A stretch of 15,971 nt of DNA from Deltaproteobacteria bacterium (GCA_016875255.1 VGRU01000056.1:1-15971); one strand, 5' to 3'; positions 7,425 through 15,873 are shown, counted from the first letter of the stretch. Translations and numbers: made by a program. The notes: generated from the letters alone by a model not told the origin.

Positions 7425-7463
7425 AAAAAGATAGAAGATCTTAACTGGAAAGGGGTTTAAAGA

Positions 7464-10178
7464 ATGCCAAAAAACTTAAAACGAACACCCCTTTATTCAT
7501 GGCATAAGGAACATGGTGGGCAGATGGTGGAGTTTGCCGGCTGGGAGATGCCGGTCTCTTATAAGGCGGGCATCCTCGAAGAACATCTTGCCACAAGAAG
7601 ATACGGAGGCCTCTTCGATATTTCCCACATGGGACGTTTCCTGATTTACGGAGAAGAAGCCATTCCCTTTTTACAGCAGGTCCTGACGAATAATGTCCTG
7701 GCTTTGGAGCACGGCATGGCCCAGTACACCCTGATCCAGAATGAATGGGGCGAAGCCATTGATGATGCTTATCTTTATCGGCTGGATATAGGAAACCTTC
7801 CTTCAGAATCGAGATACCTTCTTGTGGTCAATGCCGCCAATAAAGTGAGAGACTGGAATTGGTTGATCGAGCATCAGAGACGGTTCAGGGGCCTCATCCT
7901 CGAAGATAAAAGTGAAGAGATGGGAATGATTGCCCTCCAGGGCCCCGTTACCAAAAGGGTGTTGGAAAAGATCGTCATCGAGAGCCATTCAAAACTACCT
8001 GATCCCTGGAGGAATCGTTTGAGGGTTTGCGAGATCGAAGGGACCAGAGTCGCTGTCACCATCTCAAGAACCGGATATACGGGAGAGCCCATCTGCTTCG
8101 AACTCTTTTCCGAGAGAGAGAAGATGCGAATGATATGGGAAGCGATTCTTGCCGTTGGAGAGAAAGAGGGTATTGTACCGGTAGGTTTGGGGGCAAGAGA
8201 TACCCTGAGAACCGAGGCAGGTCTTCCCCTGTATGGCCATGAATTGGGGATGGATCAGGAGGGAAAAGAGATTCCCATCTTTGCGGTTTATTCAGCCGGA
8301 TTGGCAGTCAGTTTTTCTCCTTTGAAAGGGGATTTTATAGGCAGGGAGGCGCTGCGGAGACAGTTTGAAGAATTGAAAGCAAGGACGGATGGAACTCCTC
8401 TCCCCCCCAGAGAGAAGCAGACCATTCCCAGACGGGTTGTTCCCGTTGCGATGATTGGAAGTCAGGGCGGACAGGCGATTGCAAGGCAAGGCTATGAAGT
8501 CTTTGTGAACGGAAAACCGGTAGGGCATGTGACCAGTGGAACCATGGTCCCTTACTGGATATTTTCTGACGAGGGAATCCTGTCCAAACCGACCGAAGAA
8601 AGAGGGATGAGGGCCATTGCCTTGGCCTATATCGATTCCGATTTTGAAGAGGGGAAGAGGATAGAGATCCAGCAGAGAGGAAAGACGATCGAAGGAATCA
8701 TCGTAGAAAAGCATTTATCCGGTGAGGCGCCTCCCTATGCCCGGCCCATTCTGGTTCAGGAGAAGATATTAAAAAGGCGTGAGCCTGTCAGGGATTTGAA
8801 AGATGCGGCAAAAAAGCTGGTCGAGCGGGCGATCCGGAATACCTACTGGAGGCAGAGAGAGACGATTAACCTTATTCCTTCGGAACAGACGCCGTCCCCG
8901 TTGGTAAGACTCCTCACGATCATGGATCCATCGCACCGGTATGCGGAGCACCGTGTCGTCAAGGCCCTTGGAGAGAGGGATGTTTTCTATTATCAGGGAA
9001 CGAAGTTGATCGAAGAGGTGGAAGTCCTCCTTGCAGATGAGATGCGAAGCTATTTAGGGTGCTCCGAGGTTGAGGCGAGGGTGATCAGCGGGCAGATGGC
9101 CAACACGGTTGTCTTCAGCGGTTTGATGGATTTTCTCAACCGGCTCGACCGGAAGAGCGATCCTCGAAGGATCAGGAAGGTGATGAATCATCATCTCGGA
9201 AGGGGGGGCCATCTCAGCGCACAACCCATGGGCGCTCTGAGAGATTTTATAGCCATCGATCCTCTGACGGAGAGGCCTTCCGTGGTTCCGTTCCCGGTGC
9301 TGAAGGAGGATCTCTATCAGATCGATCTCTCCAAAACAGAAGAACTTCTGGGAATACATAAACCTGAGTTGATCGTTCTTGGCAAGAGCATGATCCTTTA
9401 TAGGGAACCTCTCAAAGAGGTTGCGCGGATGGCATCCAATATCAAACCCAGGCCGATCATTCTTTATGACATGGCCCATGTATTGGGATTGATCGGGCCC
9501 TATTTTCAGGAACCCTTTCAGGAGGGGGCGGATATCGTCACCGGTTCCACTCATAAAACCTTTTTCGGTCCCCAGAGGGGGATCATTGGGAGCAATATGT
9601 CAGAAGGGACGTCGTACGAGGACCTCTGGGAAGCCATTGTCCGGAGGGTTTTCCCCGGAAGTGTGAGCAACCATCATCTCGGAACGCTTTTAGGACTGCT
9701 CATGGCGGCCTATGAGATGAATCTCTATAAATCAGACTATCAGAAGGCAGTGATCTCCAATGCCAAAGCCTTTGCCCGTTCTTTGAAAGAGAAAGGATTA
9801 ACCGTGGAGGGAGACTCGCGGCTTGGATATACGGAAACCCATCAGGTGATCGTCAGAGTGGGTTATGGAAAGGGACCGGTCGTGGCCGAACGGCTGGAGG
9901 AGAACAACATCATCGTCAACTATCAGGCCGCCCCGGATGACGAGGCCTTCACCGCAGCCAGTTGTCTGAGGATGGGAGTTCAGGAGATGACCCGTTTCGG
10001 GATGAAGGAGGAGGATTTTAGGCAATTAGCAGAATATATGAGCGAGGTCATCCTTCATGGCCGATCCGTGGCGAAAGAGGTTTCAGGATTCAGAAAGAGA
10101 TTTACGGAGATGAGTTACTGTCTGCCTGAGGCAGAGGCCGCCTCGCTGGTCAATGGACTCATTGAAGCGATCCGATAG
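7464..10178 (+). CDS. Fused aminomethyltransferase (GcvT) - serine hydroxymethyltransferase-like protein
   Basis: One uninterrupted 904-residue frame. Residues 1 to about 430 are GcvT: FAGWEMPVSY, GLFDISHMG, the catalytic-aspartate region AIDDAYLYR (Asp100/101), ALQGP, SRTGYTGE, PVGLGARDTLRTEAGLPLYGHE, DFIGREAL and VTSGT. After a linker (about 431-450), the rest is a PLP fold-type I SHMT-like domain: NLIPSE, RYAEHR, YYQGTKLIEEVE, ISGQMAN, GGHLS, LYDMAHVLGLIG and the PLP-lysine motif GSTHKTFFGP with Lys698. GcvT transfers the aminomethyl carbon between lipoyl-H-protein and tetrahydrofolate; SHMT interconverts glycine and serine with the same methylene-THF. Both normally are separate proteins of about 365 and 420 residues. 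The GcvT part has two insertions (about 301-325 and 361-378). The SHMT part lacks the usual QGGP motif (SNHHLGT instead). ATG 7464 is preceded by GGAAAGGGG. A role in glycine/serine C1 flux is strongly suggested; the SHMT substrate is less certain. Confidence 0.9.
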   Translation: MPKNLKRTPLYSWHKEHGGQMVEFAGWEMPVSYKAGILEEHLATRRYGGLFDISHMGRFLIYGEEAIPFLQQVLTNNVLALEHGMAQYTLIQNEWGEAIDDAYLYRLDIGNLPSESRYLLVVNAANKVRDWNWLIEHQRRFRGLILEDKSEEMGMIALQGPVTKRVLEKIVIESHSKLPDPWRNRLRVCEIEGTRVAVTISRTGYTGEPICFELFSEREKMRMIWEAILAVGEKEGIVPVGLGARDTLRTEAGLPLYGHELGMDQEGKEIPIFAVYSAGLAVSFSPLKGDFIGREALRRQFEELKARTDGTPLPPREKQTIPRRVVPVAMIGSQGGQAIARQGYEVFVNGKPVGHVTSGTMVPYWIFSDEGILSKPTEERGMRAIALAYIDSDFEEGKRIEIQQRGKTIEGIIVEKHLSGEAPPYARPILVQEKILKRREPVRDLKDAAKKLVERAIRNTYWRQRETINLIPSEQTPSPLVRLLTIMDPSHRYAEHRVVKALGERDVFYYQGTKLIEEVEVLLADEMRSYLGCSEVEARVISGQMANTVVFSGLMDFLNRLDRKSDPRRIRKVMNHHLGRGGHLSAQPMGALRDFIAIDPLTERPSVVPFPVLKEDLYQIDLSKTEELLGIHKPELIVLGKSMILYREPLKEVARMASNIKPRPIILYDMAHVLGLIGPYFQEPFQEGADIVTGSTHKTFFGPQRGIIGSNMSEGTSYEDLWEAIVRRVFPGSVSNHHLGTLLGLLMAAYEMNLYKSDYQKAVISNAKAFARSLKEKGLTVEGDSRLGYTETHQVIVRVGYGKGPVVAERLEENNIIVNYQAAPDDEAFTAASCLRMGVQEMTRFGMKEEDFRQLAEYMSEVILHGRSVAKEVSGFRKRFTEMSYCLPEAEAASLVNGLIEAIR

Positions 10179-10216
10179 AGAGATCTGAGAAATTTTAAAG
10201 CTCTCTTGATTCGATA

Positions 10217-10235
10217 CCTGCCTACCGCAGGCAGG
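10217..10235. repeat. CCTGCC hairpin, copy 2
   Basis: CCTGCCTACCGCAGGCAGG forms a CCTGCC/GGCAGG stem and differs from the copy at 4153-4172 by one base. It lies 39 bp after the fusion gene's stop and is followed by GATTTTAAAA, so it could serve weakly as a terminator, but it looks like a dispersed repeat. The rest of the 229-bp gap to the next gene holds the promoter at 10294-10321 and nothing else recognised. Confidence 0.6.
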
Positions 10236-10293
10236 GATTTTAAAAGAAGATTACAGAGATTTCAGGGCTCTCCCAATCTTAGGGGCGATGGAT

Positions 10294-10321
10294 TTGACAA
10301 AAATATTGGTGGTGGTAGAAT
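10294..10321 (+). promoter_or_regulatory. Sigma-70-type promoter for the small lipoprotein gene
   Basis: A perfect -35 box TTGACA (10294-10299), 16-bp spacer, and -10 box TAGAAT (10316-10321, five of six consensus bases). It lies 87 bp before the ATG at 10408, giving an untranslated leader of about 80 nt. It is the best promoter match I found in the window. Confidence 0.65.
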
Positions 10322-10407
10322 GTCAGCGGATGACGAATAAGTCAGATTGCTGCTCTAAAGAATGCTCCAGTGGTTGAAAGAGAATAAAACATGAAGGGGG
10401 ATGACAA

Positions 10408-10965
10408 ATGAATAGTTCAAAGAAGATGCGGTATTGGAGTTTAATGGTACTGGTTTCTTTTTTGATTGTTTCGGGATGCTCCAATACTCCCAAAACACTC
10501 GATCGCTCCGTGACCGGCCCGCAGGTCATTGTAAACCCGGAATCGATTCGTCTCGGAGTCGCCAAATTGATGGACACCGTCATCGTCTTTGAGGGCTCCG
10601 GGTTTAAACCGGGGGATTCCATGTTTATCACCCTCATCGGGCCCAATGAGACCAAGGCGATTGTGGCAGAAGGGCCTATTAAACCGGATGGAACTTTTAA
10701 GGTAGAGTTGGGCAAATCTTCGATAAACAAATTGACCAAAGCCATGGAGATCTTAAAGGCCGATATCGTCCCCAACGAGAAGTTTGAGCCTGTGGTTGTG
10801 ATCAGTCAGCCTCCCATTCCCAAGGGGGTTTACACGGTAAAGGTCACCAGCATGCTCTCCCCGCTGACCGCCGAGACAAAATTGACCGTCAAAGGACCTA
10901 CGGTCATCGATAGCGTGATGGATTGGATCGGAGGACTAACCGGAAAGATCAAACACAAAAAATGA
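10408..10965 (+). CDS. Predicted lipoprotein of unknown function
   Basis: A 185-residue exported protein. Seen: basic N-terminus MNSSKKMRYW, a hydrophobic stretch, and lipobox VSGC with Cys24 as the lipidation site. The mature part contains alternating short hydrophobic strands and turns (VIVFEGSGFKPGDSMFITLIG, then GTFKVELG, and GVYTVKVTS near the end) that suggest one or two beta-sandwich (Ig/TIG-like) domains, and a basic tail KIKHKK. I do not recognise the family. The residue after Cys24 is Ser, which in enterobacteria favours outer-membrane sorting. It has a strong ribosome binding site (AAGGGGGA) and its own promoter at 10294-10321, so it is probably a single-gene unit. It converges with the YhhN-family gene; a hairpin lies between them. 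Confidence 0.8.
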   Translation: MNSSKKMRYWSLMVLVSFLIVSGCSNTPKTLDRSVTGPQVIVNPESIRLGVAKLMDTVIVFEGSGFKPGDSMFITLIGPNETKAIVAEGPIKPDGTFKVELGKSSINKLTKAMEILKADIVPNEKFEPVVVISQPPIPKGVYTVKVTSMLSPLTAETKLTVKGPTVIDSVMDWIGGLTGKIKHKK

Positions 10966-10969
10966 AAAT

Positions 10970-11016
10970 AGAAAAATAGGAGGGACGCCTCCAATCAAAA
11001 GAGGGAAGCGTCCCTC
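10970..11016 (-). terminator. Intrinsic terminator of the YhhN-family gene (possibly bidirectional)
   Basis: A perfect 9-bp stem GAGGGACGC / GCGTCCCTC (10980-10988 with 11008-11016). Read on the minus strand it begins just after the stop codon at 11018-11020 and is followed by CTATTTTTCTATTTT, a U-rich tail. On the plus strand the stem follows the lipoprotein stop, but no T-run comes after it. Confidence 0.75.
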
Positions 11017-11017
11017 A

Positions 11018-11671
11018 TCACTTCAAAAAGCCTACAGAAAACGCCAGCATGAATTGACCGATGTAATAGAGTGGCAGGCCGAGGAACCGGTTTCGGTATT
11101 CCTCTTTGATGAATCTTTGTCGGGCGACAAAAATGTCTGAAACATAAAAAGAGAGAGCTCCAACCAGGATGAGCGTCCTTCCTTCAACCTGGAAGGAAGA
11201 TTTCCAGAACACTGCCAATGCCCCAATTGCCATGAACGTAATCACCATGATGTAGAGCAACACGGGGATCAGCATGGCCTTTAAATGAGGACGAAGCCAG
11301 AGAAAGATAAGGGCGCTTATGACGACGATGATAAACAACCCCGGTGAAAACCAATAGGAAACTGAGACGAGGGTTGAAAAGCTGAAGATGTAGAGAAAAT
11401 GCCCAAGTAAAAAAGCGACCAGCCCTACCATAAACGCTTTTTTCTGCGGAAGAGCCAGACACACATCCCCCACGAGACAAAACACCAGACCGATCAAGAG
11501 ATAATGGAAATAAACCGGAACCGGCCGAGGCTGGAACAGCGCGGTGATGACAAAGAACAACGAAAGAATGGACTTCGTGATCAATAGAGGCTGTCTGTTC
11601 TTCTTTTTCTCATAATAAAGCACCCCAAACAGTAAAATGGTCCCTAAAAGGATGATCAAACCATTCATCAT
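11018..11671 (-). CDS. YhhN family integral membrane protein (lysoplasmalogenase-like)
   Basis: A 217-residue protein with about eight hydrophobic segments. Family features seen: LVGDVCLALP with Asp69, FMVGLVAFLLGHFLYIF, the IPVLLYIMVITFMAIGAL block, GALSFYVSDIFVARQRF with Asp179, and the final PLYYIGQFMLAFS segment. Members of this family (human TMEM86, some bacterial YhhN) hydrolyse the vinyl-ether bond of lysoplasmalogens; activity here is inferred. Plasmalogens are common in anaerobes, which fits the setting. I place the start at ATG 11671 (MMNGLIIL), preceded by GGGGGA. The open frame extends to 11806, but that extension (Arg/Leu-rich, beginning inside a dispersed hairpin) is unlike the family and is rejected. 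A terminator follows directly. Confidence 0.85.
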   Translation of the reverse strand: MMNGLIILLGTILLFGVLYYEKKKNRQPLLITKSILSLFFVITALFQPRPVPVYFHYLLIGLVFCLVGDVCLALPQKKAFMVGLVAFLLGHFLYIFSFSTLVSVSYWFSPGLFIIVVISALIFLWLRPHLKAMLIPVLLYIMVITFMAIGALAVFWKSSFQVEGRTLILVGALSFYVSDIFVARQRFIKEEYRNRFLGLPLYYIGQFMLAFSVGFLK

Positions 11672-11780
11672 GCTCCATCCCCCGCAAACGACTTTATATA
11701 AGAGGAGTCTATAAAACCTGTATGGAGGAGTCAATAGGCAACGGGACAGGCAGGCAAGAAGAGCACGGCATAATTTTAAA

Positions 11781-11816
11781 ATCTCCCTCCATCCCCCTTT
11801 TGTCAAAGGGGGATAA
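11781..11816. repeat. Dispersed hairpin repeat, copy 2 (single hairpin)
   Basis: A 10-bp stem ATCCCCCTTT / AAAGGGGGAT (11791-11800 with 11805-11814, loop TGTC), preceded by AATCTCCCTCC. It is the same family as 2096-2165 and 14257-14335, but only one hairpin remains. It lies between the divergent YhhN-family and PEP carboxykinase genes. Confidence 0.75.
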
Positions 11817-11859
11817 AAAGAGCTATAAATGAAGGGTTACATGAAAACCTATTTAACTC

Positions 11860-11888
11860 TTGCAAAATTCATCCGTTCTATATATAAG
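11860..11888 (+). promoter_or_regulatory. Candidate promoter for PEP carboxykinase
   Basis: TTGCAA (11860-11865) with TATATA (15-bp spacer) or TATAAG (17-bp spacer, 11883-11888). It lies about 60 bp before the ATG at 11946. The AT-rich context is right, but neither spacing-box combination is strong. Confidence 0.4.
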
Positions 11889-11945
11889 AGAATCAGTCCT
11901 GTTTAAAGGCTTTTCAAAAAAAGAAGACGGAGGGAGAAGAATCCG

Positions 11946-13712
11946 ATGGCGACCCCCCTTGAACACTGGGTTGAAGAACAGGCGAGGTTGACCGAACCGA
12001 AGCGCATCTGGTGGTGTGACGGCTCTGAAGAAGAGGCCCACCGGCTGATCGAAACCGGAGTGAATGAGGAAAAAATCGGGAACCACCCGATCTTTCACAG
12101 ACTGAACCAAACCGCTTATCCCTTTGCTTATCTTCATCGAAGCCACCCCACCGATGTGGCTCGCACCGAACACCTCACCTACGTGTGCCATCCCGAGGCA
12201 ACCCTTGCCGGGCCTAACAATAACTGGATGGAACCCAAAGAGGCCAAAGAACTCCTCACTGGATTGACCAAAGGGTGTATGAAGGGGCGGACCATGTATG
12301 TCCTTCCCTATATGATGGGCCATCCTGATTCTCCCTATGCCAGGGCATGTGTTCAGCTTACGGATGTCTCCTACGTTGCCATCAGCATGAGAATCATGAC
12401 CCGCATGGGAAAAAAGGTCACTGAAAAGATCGGAAACAGGGAGGATTTTGTTAAAGGACTTCATTCCGTCGGGGATTTCGATCCGAACCGGCGTTTCATC
12501 ATGCATTTTCCGAACGAACATTTTGTCTGGAGCATCGGTTCAGGCTACGGAGGGAATGCCCTTTTAGGGAAGAAATGTTTCTCTCTCAGGATCGCCTCCT
12601 GTCAGGGATTGAAGGAGGGGTGGCTTGCGGAGCATATGGTCATCATCGGGATTGAAGATCCCGAGGGGAAAATCACCTATGTGGCGGCGGCCATGCCTTC
12701 GGCCTGTGGAAAGACGAATCTGGCTATGCTGGAATCGACTCTTCCCGGCTACAAGGTCTGGACCCTGGGAGACGATATCGCCTGGCTCAACATTGGACCG
12801 GATGGCCGTCTCTGGGCCATCAATCCTGAAATTGGGCTTTTTGGCGTGGCTCCGGGCACATCCATGAAGACCAATCCCAACATGATGAGGTCTTTAACAG
12901 CAGGGAAGTTCTTTCCGGTTCTTTTTACAAATGCGGCCTTAAATCTTGATACGAATGAACCCTGGTGGGAAGGGATGGAAGGTCAGATTCCCAAGAACGT
13001 CTTCGACTGGCAGGGCCATCCCTGGGAGGATTCGAATGGGAACAAGGCGGCCCATCCGAATTCACGCTTCACGGTCTCCATTGAACATGTTCCCACCCTC
13101 TCGAAAGAATTTGAAAACCCGAAGGGAGTGCCCATTTCAGCCATCCTGATCGGAGGGCGAAGGAGTCAGCTAATCCCTCTGGTGGTGGAGGGATTCGACT
13201 GGCCGCACGGGGTCTTTTTAGGGGCAAGGAATGGTTCCGAGACAACAGCGGCGGCGCTCCATCAGATAGGGGTGCTCAGAAGAGATCCCATGGCCATGCT
13301 TCCTTTCTGCGGATACAATATGGGCCATTATTTCAGCCACTGGCTCCATATGGGAGAAAGGCTGGCCAACCCGCCAAGAATTTTTTCCGTCAACTGGTTC
13401 AGGATGGATGAGAACGGCGATTTTATCTGGCCTGGATTCGGAGAGAATATCCGGATATTAAAATGGATCGTGGACAGAGTTAATGGCAGGGCGGGAGCGA
13501 GAGAAACGCCTGTCGGCCTTGTCCCTTACTTAAAGGATCTGGAACTGGACGGAGTGAACCTCTCTGAAGAGAGGCTTGAAAAATTGTTTGAAATTCATCC
13601 GAGGGCCTGGGATGACGAGATATTAGGAATCGAAAAGTTTTTCGGAGAGTTCAGTCAAACCATGCCTGAAGCGATGTGGGAAGCGTTGCATACCCTGAAG
13701 TCCAGCCTGTAA
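11946..13712 (+). CDS. pckG: Phosphoenolpyruvate carboxykinase (GTP)
   Basis: A 588-residue cytosolic enzyme that interconverts oxaloacetate + GTP and PEP + CO2 + GDP. Seen: N-terminal TEPKRIWWCDGSEEE, the R-x-E block DVARTEHLTYVC, the phosphate-binding region GSGYGGNALLGKKCFSLRIAS, P-loop PSACGKTN (residues 251-258) with the hyper-reactive Cys254 typical of the GTP class, metal-binding LGDDIAWLN, the TNPNMM motif, and the C-terminal NWFRMDENGDFIWPGFGENIR guanine-binding region. The length is slightly below the usual 600-620, lost mainly at the N-terminus. The GTP class is told from the ATP class (pckA) by PSACGKTN and the C-terminal block. ATG 11946 has a GGAGGG ribosome binding site. In anaerobes it can run towards gluconeogenesis or towards carboxylation of PEP; the sequence cannot tell which. 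Its stop is 3 bp from the convergent atpC stop. Confidence 0.97.
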   Translation: MATPLEHWVEEQARLTEPKRIWWCDGSEEEAHRLIETGVNEEKIGNHPIFHRLNQTAYPFAYLHRSHPTDVARTEHLTYVCHPEATLAGPNNNWMEPKEAKELLTGLTKGCMKGRTMYVLPYMMGHPDSPYARACVQLTDVSYVAISMRIMTRMGKKVTEKIGNREDFVKGLHSVGDFDPNRRFIMHFPNEHFVWSIGSGYGGNALLGKKCFSLRIASCQGLKEGWLAEHMVIIGIEDPEGKITYVAAAMPSACGKTNLAMLESTLPGYKVWTLGDDIAWLNIGPDGRLWAINPEIGLFGVAPGTSMKTNPNMMRSLTAGKFFPVLFTNAALNLDTNEPWWEGMEGQIPKNVFDWQGHPWEDSNGNKAAHPNSRFTVSIEHVPTLSKEFENPKGVPISAILIGGRRSQLIPLVVEGFDWPHGVFLGARNGSETTAAALHQIGVLRRDPMAMLPFCGYNMGHYFSHWLHMGERLANPPRIFSVNWFRMDENGDFIWPGFGENIRILKWIVDRVNGRAGARETPVGLVPYLKDLELDGVNLSEERLEKLFEIHPRAWDDEILGIEKFFGEFSQTMPEAMWEALHTLKSSL

Positions 13713-13715
13713 GGA

Positions 13716-14123
13716 TTAACCCCGGGTGAGTTTGAGGCGGGTGATGGCACGGAGAAGTGCGACCCTCGCCCGATCGATATCGATGTCCGAAGGCCTCTCG
13801 GCAAGTCTCTTTTCCGCTCTCTCCTTTGCCCTTTGAGCACGGGCTGCGTCGATCTCTTCGGGCCGCTCTGCGGCTTCTGCAAGAAGGATCACTTTTTCAC
13901 CGTCCGTCATCAGAAAGCCGCTGCTTGTGAAGAGGCTCAGTTTTTCTCCGCCGGGTTTGGTGATCTTTGTGACGCCGACCTGGAGGCTCGAAACAAATGG
14001 AGTATGTCCGGCAAGGATGCCGAAGTAACCGACCGTGCCCGGCGCAACCACGGATTCGATCGGCTCACTGAAGACCACCTTCTTTAGAGTCACGACATCA
14101 AGAATAAAGGGCTTGGTTTCCAT
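13716..14123 (-). CDS. atpC: F-type ATP synthase epsilon subunit
   Basis: A 135-residue F1 central-stalk subunit that couples rotation to catalysis and can inhibit ATP hydrolysis through its C-terminal helices. Seen: N-terminal beta-sandwich with LDVVTLKKVVFSEP, the family motif APGTVGYFGILAGHTPFVSSLQVG and FTSSGFLMTDGEKVILLAEAAE, then a C-terminal helical hairpin of about 45 residues rich in Ala, Arg and Glu (PEEIDAARAQRAKERAEKRL and DRARVALLRAITRLKL). Full length. It follows atpD as in standard atp operons, but with a 334-bp spacer instead of the usual few bases. The ribosome binding site before ATG 14123 is weak. It converges with pckG with no room for a private terminator. Confidence 0.95.
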   Translation of the reverse strand: METKPFILDVVTLKKVVFSEPIESVVAPGTVGYFGILAGHTPFVSSLQVGVTKITKPGGEKLSLFTSSGFLMTDGEKVILLAEAAERPEEIDAARAQRAKERAEKRLAERPSDIDIDRARVALLRAITRLKLTRG

Positions 14124-14457
14124 CTCGATAGTTTTCTCTAAATCCGAAATCCGAATATCGAAATCCGAAACAAATTCGAATCTTCAAAATTCGTATCACT
14201 TTAGCATTTTGAAAAAAAGAGTTTTACGAGTCAATTGACCAAAAGATTCATCATAAAATCCCCCTTAATCCCCCTTTTCCAAAGGGGGAAACCCTTATCT
14301 CCTCCCTTTGGCAAAGGGAGGTCGGGAGGGATTTTACAAAGATTTTCAAACCGCTAAAGTGATACCAAAATTCAAATTTTCTAAACTCTTTTGTTTGAAA
14401 CATTTAAAATTTGGTCATTTGAGCTTGTTTCGTGCTTCGTATTTCGAATTTTTGTTT
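14124..14457. repeat. atpD-atpC spacer: long imperfect inverted repeat around a hairpin core
   Basis: No gene is visible. Inner arms share a perfect 13-nt match, GTATCACTTTAGC (14193-14205) against GCTAAAGTGATAC (14353-14365), with imperfect pairing on both sides (14190-14228 against 14325-14368). Outer arms are degenerate TTCG-spaced repeats: AATCCGAAATCCGAATATCG (14141-14160 and on) pairs with TTGTTTCG-TTCG-TTCG at 14425-14450. The double-hairpin repeat sits in the loop. In the atp transcript this could fold into a stem of roughly 300 nt. Confidence 0.7.
14257..14335. repeat. Dispersed double-hairpin repeat, copy 3
   Basis: Hairpins CCCCCTTT / AAAGGGGG (14270-14277 with 14281-14288, loop TCC) and CCTCCCTTT / AAAGGGAGG (14301-14309 with 14313-14321, loop GGC). 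The outer ends AAAATCCCCC and GGGAGGGATTTT are themselves inverted. The organisation is the same as copy 1 at 2096-2165. It lies inside the atpD-atpC spacer. Confidence 0.8.

Positions 14458-15873
<1,416 letters not shown>

Larger units (their letters stand above)
7150..7463. other. Gene-free spacer with decayed palindromes upstream of the fusion gene
   Basis: No credible reading frame is visible. It holds two similar same-orientation segments, CTTTAGGTCGGGG (7200-7212) and CTTTAGATCGGGG (7358-7370), an inverted pair TTCGACAAGCTC (7230-7241) and GAGCTCAGTCGAA (7319-7331), and a perfect 14-bp palindrome at 7411-7424. It separates the decayed kinase from the divergently transcribed GcvT-SHMT gene and must contain the latter's promoter, though no convincing -35/-10 pair was found. 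Confidence 0.6.

Noticed and set aside
7375..7463. Glycine riboswitch before the GcvT-containing gene
   Set aside because: The leader is short and AT-rich and shows no paired aptamer-like stems.
8740..8830. The GcvT-SHMT joint as an assembly join of two neighbouring genes
   Set aside because: The frame is continuous, the linker (about 431-450) is of normal composition, and there is no stop, start or ribosome binding site at the joint. It still deserves a coverage check.
9054..9554. 166-codon minus-strand open frame opposite the SHMT half
   Set aside because: Shadow of the fusion gene; rich in His and Arg, no domain.
11672..11806. N-terminal extension of the YhhN-family frame
   Set aside because: It begins inside the dispersed hairpin, is Arg/Leu-rich and unlike the family, and ATG 11671 has a good ribosome binding site.
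11853..12521. 222-codon minus-strand open frame opposite pckG
   Set aside because: It is a shadow of the strongly conserved PEP carboxykinase frame, with no recognisable motif.
14257..14335. CRISPR-like array from the repeated hairpins
   Set aside because: Only two different adjacent palindromes, no regular spacers, no cas genes.
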